Assembly (NCBI GenBank): GCA_964019415.1
Contig: OZ025877.1
Location: 4,360,242 to 4,424,241 of the forward strand
Length of the DNA: 64,000 nt
Reading direction: 5' to 3'
Origin: Ianthella basta
Lineage: Eukaryota > Porifera > Demospongiae > Verongiida > Ianthellidae
The position numbers and the translations under genes were made by a program. The notes below the pieces were generated by a model that was not told where the DNA came from, did no database searches, and was given only the letters and a program-made list of their open reading frames with translations. Position 1 is the first letter of the stretch. Each line of letters begins with the position of its first letter. This document shows positions 46,901 through 57,795 of this stretch, one piece after another.

Positions 46901-49900
46901 TCGTACATCAGGTAGCAGTTCTAGGTATTCAAGTGGATCTGTTCGCCTTGCCAGTGGACCTGCATCATCAGCAGGCCGAGTTGAGATATGGTTTGCTAAC
47001 CAGTGGAACACTGTTTGCGATGATAGCTGGAGCACTTATGATGGATACGTGATCTGTCGACAACTTGGGTACGGGGGCCTAGTAGCAATCCACAGCAATA
47101 CTCGTTTTGGAAGAGGATCAGGGCAAATACTTCTAGATGATTTGAGGTGCACGGGATTTGAATCCTCTCTTTTGGACTGTCCTCACGCTGGGACCTATGT
47201 ACACAACTGCGGACACTCTGAAGATGCAAGTGTAACCTGTGAGTGTTCATACATACATACATATCAAATTCCAGGGAAAACTTATATATCATGACATTAA
47301 TAATTATTGACAAAAATGCCATTCACGTGAGCTTAGAAAGGGGAGAGGAGTTTTCAATGTGACAGTCAGTGTGATGGGAAAGTGATAATAGTGAACCTAA
47401 TACTAGGGCGGATCGAAAAACGTTTATGACTGGTTTCCAACACATAAAGGTATAGCTATAAGGAAGCATAGACATTATAAGACTGATACATGCAAATACT
47501 AGCCAGAGGTAATCTGACCAGTTTCTGGAAACCTTGGAAACACCCCTGGATCTGCCCTTGTAGTAACTACAATCAGGATTAGTCTGTTTCTGGTCATATA
47601 TTCAGACTCCACCATTATGTAACCCATGTACAAGCCAACCCTATATAGTTATCTCATACATTCACCAGGCAGCCAATCATACTGTGAGAACTCCACAGAG
47701 ATTTGTGACATCTTAATGCACCACAGTCCTATTTACAAGCATGAATATTCATGCAGTCTGTGACAAGTGACATGATATTTTGCACATGTCCCAATTGACA
47801 AAACCCTGTAAGTGGTGGAAGAGTGGTTACCAGCTGCTTGACCAGACCTTGCACACTTGGATTGCTTGCTCACTTCTGTCATTTGCAATATGTATGCATC
47901 AGGCCAAGTGCTATGATGGTGATGATTTTGGCTACATATATGGATGACATTCCTATAGTCAGTTAGTTATAATCTAAGAAACAGATGAATAAATTATGTT
48001 TCCTCATGCACACTGACAATTGGGCCATAAATGTTTTATGTATATCAATTCATTGAGACAGAAAAGGGCTGCAAACTGTACACTCCTTGATGCCCTGGTG
48101 AGGAAACCACCTCTTGCATTTATCTTCCTCAAGCTCCAACACCAGACTCTACACTCCATTTAGTGACCACCCCATCCAATAATGTGCAGTAAGTTGTGCA
48201 GGCATTTAAAACAGAGCTATTTTCTCATGTCAATTCAGGTGGCTCTAGATCTGGCTGTGGCATCCCTAGGTCCCTATCAAATGGGCAGAGAAGTGTCACC
48301 GCTACCACTGTTGGAAGTACAGTCACTTACACGTGTAACTCAGGGTACATTATGACTGCAGGCAGTTCTAGTAGGACATGTATGTCAAGTGGCTGGTGGT
48401 CAGGAAGTCATCCTACCTGTACCGGTGAGTCACAAATAGTAAGTACAGAACAGCCCACTTGTAATATGCTATTCTATAATTGTGCAATCTGTTCATTGTG
48501 TTGTGTGCATTTCATTTAATATACCACAATTATTTAGTTTACTTATTAGTCGAAATTGGGGCTTTTATCAATTCATGAATCTTTCAAACAGGATCTGTAC
48601 TTTGGTGACTTCAGAAATCCAATAATGCAGGAACTCTTAAAACTCACATACCTTCACTACTAGTACAAAGCAGTGAGGGCTTCTCAGCTGGCTCAGGCAT
48701 CAGAAAGGGTTGGTTCTCTAATACCAGCTTCACAACAGGGTTGAAAACCTTGCCGACGTTTCGACAAGATGCTCTGGTCTTCTTCAGGGCGAAGATGTGA
48801 TGCGAAGATCTTCACCCTGAAGAATACCAGAGCATCTGGTCGAAACATCGGCAAGGTTTTCAACCCTGTTGTGAAGCTGGTATTAGAGAACCAACCCTTT
48901 CTAGTACAAAGCAGGTCACAACTGAGCATTGTCTGATGTGCTCAATAGATTAGCTATATTGGGGCATGCCTGACATGTCCCTCCTAGGGATTAATGTGTC
49001 CTCTAGCTGGGAATTTGTTGAACAACCAAGACAACACAAGTTGTTCAACAAATTCCTAGCTGGAGGACACATTAATCCCTAGGAGGGACATGTCAGGCAT
49101 GCCCCAATATAGCTAATCTATTGAGCACATCAGATAATGCTCAGTTGTGATGTGCTTTGTAGTGAAGGTATGAAAGAACAATGGAACATTGCCATTTATG
49201 GAGAGACTTAACTCTACTGCTAAACTGCTAACTAATGCTAGTGCTACAGAACCAGCAAAAGTAACCGCCCATGCGGAAGGGGGCTGTACAGTATCCATTG
49301 CCAGCCATGCTTCTGAGCACTAGGACACCATCATGTAGATCTCCGAATTAGTCATGCAATGCAGATGTCTGTAAATTAATCATAACGATAGGATGCTATT
49401 AGTGTTGGTTATTGCTGTATCTTTTTCGTTGAGAAGAGTGCTTTCACTGCATGCTGTCTGTAGTATAATATATTATTCAATTATACATGTACTGAAAAGT
49501 GACTTATTGCACACTTAAGAGATAGAATCAACCAGCGCTTAAAAGCCGTGAAAATGCCTTGTATGTTTCAATTTGGCATGTTATGGAGTCACATATACAT
49601 TTGAAGTATGAATACCTTTTCGAGGTTCCCAAGTTCCTTATAAATTGGACAGAGAAGAATCTACTCTAGTACCACTTTTGGAAGCACAGTCACTTACATC
49701 TACAACCAGGGTACATTAGGACTGCAGGGAGTTTGAGTAGGAAATGTCAGTCAATTGCAAGTTGTTCTGGGAGTTAACCAACAGTGATTTCATAGTATTT
49801 ACAAAATATTACAATCAAGCTTGCGTACCATAATATATACCATTATTATTAGCTAATATATAAAATATATTTGGAAAGTATATAGTCCAAAATTACTAAC

Positions 49901-50932
49901 TTGCTTATTATTGCTTTATTAAATGGGAATAATGTAAAATTACCATAATTGTCATTGGCACCCAGGTGTGAATTGTTCAGATTTGGAAGAACTGCCAAAT
50001 GGTCACTTCACTGGAAACAGTACAAGCTATCAGAGCACTGCACTGTATGAGTGTGAAGATGGATACATTCTACTGGGAGCAGCTTTGAGGACCTGTGGAG
50101 TTGAAGGACAGTGGTCAAGTAGCAGCCCCACATGTGCCAGTGAGTAATACTTTGCATTCATTTTTACAAATGCAATGTCCTTGGCAATATCAGGAATGAA
50201 ATTTTGAAGAACAATCACAATACAATTATTCATTAAAATGAACGTTATCATCATTATTGCATCCAGAGTTTTGCTGATCATTGCATACAAGGTACCTGAA
50301 AGTATAATCCTGTCACATAACTTAACCTTTAAGTTAGAACAACAAGCACAAATGTAATTAACAGCACAATCTTTATGTGACACCATACAGGCTCCTGGGC
50401 CATCATTGGTGGTCCAGTCCTTGCTGTTGGAGTTCTTGCTATGCTGGTCTCTATGCCAATAGCAATTTTCTGCTTGTATAAAAGTGAGTCCGGTGTGCAC
50501 TAATTGCGCTGCTCTGCTATTGTGTATACACCTCAGGGTGTAATCATAATCATTATTATGCTTCCAATACATTGTGCAGGGTGCTACAAAATGAAAAGAA
50601 GGAAGAAAACTGAAACTCCCACTGCTGTGACTATGTCAACTATTGATACAGATGGAAATGCTATTATTAACAGCTGCACTCACTATCTTCCAAAGGTACC
50701 TGATGTATCAGATTTCACTGAAATTGATCCACAGTTACAAAAAGAATATATGTCAGCATATAAGACATCAGGTGATGTGGATCCTCGCTACTTAGAGGCA
50801 CCGTGGAAGCCGCCAGGAGTCATGTTTGCAGATGGTAACGGTGAGCCTTCAGCAGGATATGAAAACGTTGACACTGCGTATGCAGGGTATCATCAGTCAA
50901 AAGGAGAATGCAGAGCCAAGAGGTTTCAGTAG
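43908..50932 (+). CDS. Gene C: SRCR(x4)-sushi(x2) type I membrane receptor
   Basis: Exons: 43908-43971 (signal peptide MSELSLILCTAFLLIQLHAV), 44857-45171, 46005-46328, 46448-46762 and 46912-47238 (SRCR), 48239-48424 and 49966-50139 (sushi), 50391-50483 (transmembrane, about WAIIGGPVLAVGVLAMLVSM) and 50580-50932 (tail). They join in phase 1 to 716 residues: SRCR 22-448, sushi 449-568, tail 600-716. SRCR 1 is closest to SRCR 1 of genes A and B ([20 protein letters not shown]). SRCR 2 and 4 share the RxSSGSVRL start of SRCR 2 in A and B, so the 1-2 pair seems to have been duplicated. A decayed sushi exon sits between the two good ones (49622-49790). The tail starts with basic KMKRRKK and has YENVDTAYAGY but not the ITAM-like pair of A, B and D, so its signalling may differ. 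Confidence 0.85.
44275..44660. mobile_element. Large fold-back element (~385 bp) in intron 1 of gene C
   Basis: Two arms of about 180 bp are reverse complements of each other. They include CACTGGGTATTACGCCTGAC with its complement, and AGAGCCACAGACAG with CTGTCTGTGGCTCT. Only a short spacer separates them. A single arm of the same family recurs at about 60040-60160. Confidence 0.88.
45512..45564. other. Hairpin in intron of gene C
   Basis: CAACTTCCACATGGGCA and TGCCCATGTGCAAGTTG form an imperfect stem of about 17 bp around a short loop. A further CAACTTGCAAATTG follows. No function is evident. Confidence 0.55.
45896..45915. repeat. Poly-C tract of 20 bases
   Basis: An uninterrupted run of about 20 C lies inside a pyrimidine-rich stretch (45885-45930), upstream of the SRCR 2 acceptor of gene C. 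Run length may be a sequencing artefact. Confidence 0.85.
47239..48238 (+). other. Intron between SRCR 4 and sushi 1 of gene C
   Basis: About 1 kb. I see no repeat or exon relic that I can name. Confidence 0.5.
48647..49172. mobile_element. Outer fold-back element, interrupted by a nested insertion
   Basis: The right arm (about 49040-49172) and the left arm (48647-48673 plus 48915-49035) are nearly perfect complements. They include GGGGCATGCCTGACATGTCC and CATACCTTCACTAC. The left arm is split by the element at 48674-48900. It lies in the intron between the two sushi exons of gene C. Confidence 0.88.
48674..48900. mobile_element. Inner fold-back element with 14-bp target-site duplication
   Basis: Arms of about 100 bp (AAAGGGTTGGTTCTCTAATA with its complement) surround a short centre. 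The element is bracketed by CTAGTACAAAGCAG at 48660-48673 and 48901-48914, a 14-bp direct repeat that occurs once in the uninterrupted parent arm. A single-arm relative is at about 61615-61715. A duplication this long is unusual for DNA transposons and suggests a target-primed insertion. Confidence 0.85.
49622..49790 (+). pseudogene. Decayed sushi exon inside gene C
   Basis: The sequence aligns along its length with the sushi 1 exon of gene C (48239-48424), sharing GGACAGAGAAG, GGAAGCACAGTCACTTACA, CAGGGTACATTA and GACTGCAGG. The first core cysteine is replaced (TACATCTACAAC against TACACGTGTAAC), there are in-frame stops (TGA after GGGAGTT, and TAG) and no usable donor. Gene C therefore once had, or duplicated and lost, a third sushi. 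Confidence 0.82.
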
Positions 50933-51686
50933 TGGAGTGTGCAATAGAATGGCATTGTGCAGTTTTCCTTAGTATGCACAATGTATATATTCAGTGTGTT
51001 AGCTTGTGTGAACTTCCATTGATAAAAAGACAGTGTTGAGAAACCAACTGAATTGTGTGTACAAGTGTGTGTGCCTTTCATTTTTCTTAGAACTATCATA
51101 ATGCCTAAAATTTACACAATTTCCAACTATACTAGTTTGATTCTAATTTTGGATTTGTGATTGAAATCTGTGTGCCACTTCAGTGGAATTCTATGGAGAA
51201 ATTTGTTCAGATAGTGATAGTATTATGTGAATATTGTGAAGCAAAGACTGACAAATGAATGCATGCTCTGCATGTGTTTCATCCCAGAAATGTAAATGAC
51301 AATACACACACGTGCACGAGCCATATTACTATATCAACGCAATTGGCTGTTCAGCCCTACTGTACAATGCCATTATAGCCTTCATTAGCTTTTGCACTAT
51401 ATATCCACTATGGTAAGAGCAAGATCATGGGGGGGCTAGCATAGAAGGATAGCCTATATATGATTATATCAGCAAATGATAAGTATAATTGTACCATCCA
51501 CCATAGTGTATAGCTTTGCAATATATAAGTCAGCATTCAAACAGACTAATGAACTCCTGTTGAGGCTTCGCTCACACTATTGTAGCTTCGTAATGTCATT
51601 AGTAGCCTTACTCTGCTGAGTGTATTAGAGATTCACATGGATCATGTTTCCATAAATCATGAGACAAAGAAACGGAATGTCGATCA
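50933..51686. other. 3' flank of gene C
   Basis: It aligns for about 200 bases with 261-500, the flank of the upstream paralogue. I see no gene in the remainder. Confidence 0.55.
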
Positions 51687-52330
51687 ATGCCTAAAGCTGT
51701 GCCACTGTATGATGTACTTAGCCTGCCTGATATTGCCAGAAACAGAAGAGCAGCTAAAGCTATACACTGTAAGAGACAGTATCAGTCTATGAATGTTCAA
51801 AAACTGGGCTTTGATCAGATGACCATGAGCCTCATTTCAGTCAGGTGTCACAAGATGCACCAAAAAGTCTTCATGGCTGGTAATGGCAGTACTCCATACA
51901 CAGCACTTGAAGAAACAGGCATTCAGAAGCAAGGAGAGCTCATCAAGGCACATCCCAGGAAGACCTGCTCTTACAGACAGTAATACTGATTTTGAGGGTG
52001 CCGGTGTTGGCTCCAATATCAATGGCACATCCTTCAGGAACCGGTTATACGAAGTCTTCTATGCACCGAATAAACACCTTCCCTACTCCATACTTATCAT
52101 GACAAATGTGTATGCTCTTTGTTAAGTATAAATCAAGACTGAACTTAACCACTGATCCGACCTGCTGCCCTGAACTGTGTATGTAACATTCTTCTCTGGT
52201 GTTGCTATTAGTAGCAGTACCTGTCGCAATCACTACCTCCTGCTTACTCTAAAGTGCTTGGAGGACTGGAAACCACTTGGGCTATTGCATACTATTAAAC
52301 CACAGGAACCAGTCCATAACCTTTCATGCA
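51687..52330 (+). pseudogene. Chimeric relic: receptor tail fused to the gene G extracellular domain
   Basis: The first part (51687-51945) resembles the 3' end of the gene A/B tail, including YTALEETGIQKQGE, but the second tyrosine of the paired motif is gone (ELIK). From 51952 the sequence changes without a break to a copy of exon 2 of gene G (FEGAGVGSNINGT, RNRLYEVFYAPNKHLPYS), joined just before the CCCAG acceptor of that exon. Later parts carry stops and frame changes. It is a dead recombinant, most likely from unequal exchange in the cluster. Confidence 0.75.
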
Positions 52331-52559
52331 AACAAGACTGGGCACTGACCACACAAAATTAAATTTAATAATAATTTTTAGGTAAACCAGGAAATGTTAT
52401 TTTGATATATATTCACTCATAATGTTTCTTTCGGTGCATTGCATGTAATACTTGGAGTGGGCTTCAGGAATTTACATGTGCAATGTCATACACTCTCATT
52501 ATCTCCTTCATCACGCAACCATGCACTAGTACACAATCCATTGAGAGGTCAGGAAACTG

Positions 52560-54160
52560 TGCCTACTCTGAGAGTTCTAGCTCCATGGCAGCCATGATCT
52601 ATGATAGTTGATGATGACTGAGGAGACATGGAGCATACGAGTGAGTGGTTATGTCATGTGGATGCTGAATGACGGTCCCCTTACAGTGCTGCAACTGCAT
52701 TTGCAAAATACTTTCTTGCATCAGGATATGCAATTATCAATGCATCAGAAAGTCTGCCACCAAATATTTTGGATCCTCACTAACATGAAGCTTCCTGCAC
52801 TTCTCCAAGAGTCATGTGTTTACTGGTGATGACAGGCAATCTCCAGAATATACACTACTAGAAGAAGAAAGGATTCAGAAACATGGAGAATGCTGTTATT
52901 TGCAACAGCCATGCAGCTGAACAAGCTTAAGAGCAATGCTATTTGAGTGTGCTCATACTGTGGGAGTTGTTTATTAGCCTTCATCCAACGGCAGATAATT
53001 CAGATAACAAATAATTTATTTTGTAGCAACTTAGCACCATAGTCCTTTACATTATGCACTGTAATAACATTTCTGCCTGAGTGCAAAAGATGAGTTCCAA
53101 GCGTCTTCTACTTGAGTAGAGACCAAGGGTAATAGCTATAATGATGTATGCTATGATGTTAGGCAAAAGAATAATAGACATATTTTTATCTTTTCAACAC
53201 AATGAATTGAGAAGTGTGGCAACTGCTGATGGTATATATATATTAATAATTATATTATATAAGGGAAGAGAAAAACTATAGATGCACTGTAAAGTATGTT
53301 ACAACCAACAAACTGTGTGTCAGAGTGCAAAGTATTTTACTTAGTTTAGCTGCATTCAGCATGTGTGAGAAATTCAAATATTATACTAGTGCTAACTGGA
53401 TAATGACCATGCATACAAACTTAGTAATTTGCATAATGCGGCAATCTCGTAAAATTTTACTTCGTATTGAGTTTGTTATACTTATGATTAATGATATTTA
53501 CATATTGCAAAGTACCGCTTGCAAGAGCATAGCGATAGATAAATATTGAAACTGCATTATTAATCTGAATGGACAAAAATAGTTATTACTACTTTTACCT
53601 GGAAATTAAACCTAATTTCTCCTTCAACACTGCACTCGCACTGTATGTTTCATGTGTGTCACAATATCTAGCCAGCTGTAAATGTGCCATTATGATAGCC
53701 CAAACTCTATCTGCAATGGCATCTAAACCATATCCTTTAAATGCTCGAGTGTGCACATACCAAATGTATGGTGGTAAAAGCATTCAAATGACATGGTAAA
53801 ATAATTATTATTCACTAGTTAAATGGAATGGCATTGCACAAGTATGAAATTGTATAAATAGACTGGCCTGAATGTCATGCACGCACTAGATAGAAGTGAA
53901 GCAAGTGAGGTAGGGTTAGTTGTTATAATTCCATTTTCATGTTTTTAAGTGTATAGCTAATAATGCAAATAGCTTGTTTTTGATTACTTGGCTTCTGCCT
54001 TATAGGAGGTTTGTCAGTTAAACATTACGTATAGCAAGAGATTTAGGCCATGAGCACAACTTTAATTGTTTAAATTTCATTAGCATGTCATGATCATGAA
54101 AGTGCTGATGTTTATAGCTACCATTATATTTCCCTGCCGCTAGACTGTCCCTTCCCAGCC
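52560..54160 (+). pseudogene. Relic of gene E flank joined to gene D tail and flank
   Basis: 52560-52710 matches the 3' flank of gene E (GATGATGACTGAGGAGACAT). From about 52710 to 52920 it matches the end of the gene D tail (ATATTTTGGATCCTCACTA, EYTLLEEERIQKHGE) with a stop in the middle (CACTAACATG) and the second motif tyrosine changed to cysteine (TGC). From 52921 it follows the 3' flank of gene D. Confidence 0.8.
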
Positions 54161-54199
54161 CTAAGCGCCCAGCATTTAGATGGGACGGTCGACTAGCGA

Positions 54200-54880
54200 G
54201 CCAGACTACTCACTCACATGCATTTACCTGTGTGCATATATGTACATGTGCCATGTTAGAATAGACGTATACACAAGGTTGAAGGATCTGTTTCACTATG
54301 GCTTTTTCTGTATTGCATTCATGTTTGCTAGTAATGTAAAGGTGGGTCATTCCTTTGATGCAACTTGCATAGCCATATTTAGAGAGAGTCTATTTACCAT
54401 TCAAAGCCAAATGCAAGTTCACTGCAGAAGACTTGCTAACAAAACATAGCTCTGCACAAAGGAGTGAACAGGAAAAGCAATTATCCTTGTTGTATGCAGT
54501 GAGTGATTGTTTATATTGTTCTGATTATGTAGTGGAAAAAACTTAAGCCCTTCAAGTCCATAATCGCCATGCTGTATTATACTACAGTGGAATGCCTAAT
54601 GATGTTTTGTTTATAATGACTAATTTAAGTGAATATGGTTTGCTTTAACACTAAGGGTTTCTTGCAAATATGAAGGAACACCACAATTCCATCATTTCAT
54701 AATAACATGTCAAATAAATGTACACACTGTGTAATGAACTACTAGACTGTTAGTAACACTGTCTTTGAGCAGTCCAGGTGAATAATAATTATGCAAGTCT
54801 ACAAACATAACATGGATGACACAGCAGAGGTAATAGCCATATAAATCATAGTTATCCATGTCCATGCTGTCACTTTCATA
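54200..54880. repeat. Copy of the gene C upstream region
   Basis: Colinear with 43090-43760 but without the long TG tract. It follows the gene D flank relic, in the same order as in the intact locus. The piggyBac-like element of the intact locus is also missing. Confidence 0.7.
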
Positions 54881-55003
54881 TCTTCTTGAAACAGGTGATC
54901 ATGAGAGTTATGTCATGCACAGTTATGGTATATTACTATTATGCATGAATTTTAATCCTATTTCAGTACATGTATAATTAAGTATTATTATGCTTCTGTG
55001 CAG

Positions 55004-55152
55004 TAGAATTACAAAGAAGAAGACAACCTTAACCATCCATAATTATGGCCATGTCATGCATTGATGCTGCTGAAGACAACCATAGGCAACAGCTGATTCC
55101 ACAAGATGCACCAGAGTATGACCATCCTGAAATAAGCCAACAAGCTCAATGA
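55004..55152 (+). pseudogene. Truncated copy of the gene E tail exon
   Basis: An acceptor GTGCAG is followed by a tail-like frame with MAMSCIDAAEDN, QLIPQDAPEYDHPEI and then a stop at 55150-55152. The gene E tail has MAMSAINVNEDAAEDN and IPQDAPDYDYPEM and continues for 75 more residues. No other gene E exon lies nearby. Confidence 0.75.
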
Positions 55153-55410
55153 CAACTTAAAACAATCTATCCCATAACTGGTCACTGTGTATGCATTTTA
55201 AAATGCATGAAAGAGTTACAAACTGAGAATATCACACTTTCAACATTGTACCATTGTGTCCAAATATGGTCATATACAACTTAAAAGACCTTTGCAGCAC
55301 ATTAAATTGAGAAGTGTGCCTATTCATAGCGGCATAAAGAAGAACAGGAGCAAAAGACAAAGCCTGTGTGTGATTGTCATCAATAATCTGTAACTTCTTT
55401 GAAGCTAGCA

Positions 55411-57795
55411 ATGTTGTCTACCATCATACTAGCAACCCTGCTGTTGCCAGCTCTTGCCTATGTATATGGTACTGCCCAGGAAGACCTGCTCTGTACAGAC
55501 ATGAGTTTGAGGGTGCCAGTGTTGGCTCCAATATCAGTGGCACCTACATCAGGAACCGGTTATACGAAGTCTTCTATGCACCGAATAAACACCTTCCCTA
55601 CTCTGTCCTTGTCACGTACCAGCTGCTCTTTGCGAATGGAACAAGATTGAAGTTAACAACTAATCCAACTTGCAACACTGAACTGTGGATGTGGCATTCT
55701 TCTCCAGTGTTTCTATTAATAGAAAGTACCACCCTCAATCGTTACCTCCTGTTTACTCTTAACTACTTGGAGGCCTGGAAACCTCCCAATGTTACCATAA
55801 CCACAACAATTCGTCCCTGTCCTGACAAGACTAACAACTTTCTAAGTGAAATGACTGCTTCGGTGAGTTTGCATGTGCGAGATATGATACTTCAAGCTCA
55901 ATCCATCATGCATGAGATCTAAGTATTATGTAGTCATGCAATACACATGCACCTCTGTCATTGTTGCAGCCACGGCATACGCATATATAGCTATGCAGTG
56001 AATGAGTCCATTAGCCATTGTTAAATAGAATAAGAACAAATAGCCTGAGTACTAATAGAAATGATGACTCTTGATGCAGTGTCTGTCTAGTGTCCGATTG
56101 TAAGGGCGTCCCAAACATTCAACCATAAACAAAACATCTGTCTTGTCCACATCACTTTTTCTTCACACTTCATGTTCTAGACTGATTGGGTGCCTAATTG
56201 CCTGCTAAAAATTCTTTTCCTATATTTGACCAAGGGTACCCAATCTGCCCATTGACTGATTATCTGTTCCTCAATTTCTGGATCTGCCTCTAACTCACAA
56301 TGGGCATAATTGTAGTAAATTTTGGCTTCCATCCAGTATTGCACATATTACTTTCTGGCATCAATTCTGCTCGATTAAATGACTATCATGACTTCCATAT
56401 GTAGTTCGGTATGCAATCATTTACAGTAAATGCTGTCTAGCACAGCCACATATGGGCCAGTATTTACTGACGTTTATAGAGAGGTGACTACTCTGCAGAG
56501 GTAGTCGCAGTGCTTTAGTGCTTTTGGGGCCAGAGGGGTGGCTGCCTAACACAATGACCATCTTTGGTAGGTTCCATTATACTAGAACAATACTAGCTTG
56601 AGCTCATTCAGACTCATTTTCTTATTTGCACCTCAAATAAATGGCATGTAATAGTTACTGTTGGAGATAAGTTGTACTAGCTCCATTAACGAATTAAATT
56701 AAACAGGCATACATACACTCATGATTTATATAGTGTGGTAACAAGGAGTAGCAATTTGAATTCTCTTCACATTTGTGATTGCAGCTCCAGGACTATGCAC
56801 TTGGGCAAACAGAGCACAGAACAAACCTGGGCTATGTTGAACAAGGTTGTGGAGCATTCCCAGCAACTGTTAGGGCAAACCTGACAAAATGTGCAGTAGT
56901 CATTGGAATTTTCTTCCTAATCTTGTTTGTGTGGATTATTTCTGCAGTTCTCCTGAAGATGACATTCAAAGAGTATGCACGGAAGACATTCTATTTCACA
57001 TACGAAGTGTATGGAATGTTTTGGGGCATCTCAATAGCTTCTGCAGTCTCTTTGGCATTGTTATGTAATGTCTATGTAACCACCACCTTAAAGTACTATA
57101 TGAAGCGAAAGAATGATGGTGGGTCACACGTTTCAGTACACCTTGATATTCCATTGTATGTACTGATTATTTCTCTGGCACTGGAACTGCCTGTGGCTAT
57201 TTACACAGCTAGCAAGGCAACAGTGGCTGTGCCCTGCCTGTTCAAGTACCCTGCTATATTGTTGTGCTGTGGAAAAAGGAGACGAGCTGAGCAGCTGGTA
57301 ACCACAATTGCAATTTGGGTGGACTTGTCCATTTTGCAGCTGGCACTATTTCAAGTATCTATCATTGTCCTTGCCATTTCTGCTGCACCGTTTGCAATCA
57401 TTACTAATGTGATGTTGATTGTGATTGCTCTCTCGTGTCTCGCCAACTTCTTCGCACTGTTTTGCACAATATTGTCCAACCTCTGCACTCCAGCTAACCA
57501 ACGTGTGCAATCTCGCTCAATCATTATTCGTGCCATTGCAGTGCTGCCTCTGCTGCTCGTGATCATGTGTTTTGGCATTGTTGTGAACACCATGGGGTTT
57601 GTTACTAATGTGGATGCAAAGAAGAGCAATAACCTTTCATTCATTGGCTCCATCGCTACTCCAATACTGTTCGGATTGGTAAGCATCTTCCAGAAGAGAC
57701 TGATTTCTGCTTGGCTAAACTGGACCCCACAAGAAACTGAGCAAGCAAACAATCCTTTCCATGGACAAGAATCGGAAGAGTTGCTTGATTCCTAA
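55411..57795 (+). CDS. Gene G: probable seven-pass membrane protein with extracellular domain, family unknown
   Basis: A signal peptide (MLSTIILATLLLPALAYVYG, from 55411) is followed by an exon at 55480-55862 and one at 56785-57795, joined in phase 0 across a GTGAGT...TTGCAG intron. The 55480-55862 exon encodes about 127 residues (EGASVGSNISGTYIRNRLYE, PNVTITTTIRPCPDK) with several N-glycosylation sites. The last exon encodes 336 residues with seven hydrophobic stretches at about 37-57, 76-98, 122-142, 173-195, 203-230, 246-267 and 285-302, then an acidic end. That fits an outside N-terminus and inside C-terminus, but I see no diagnostic GPCR motif and do not recognise the family. The signal frame and exon 2 differ by 11 bp (55469-55479, GTACTGCCCAG), so the start is uncertain. 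A dead copy of exon 2 lies at 51952-52330. Confidence 0.65.
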
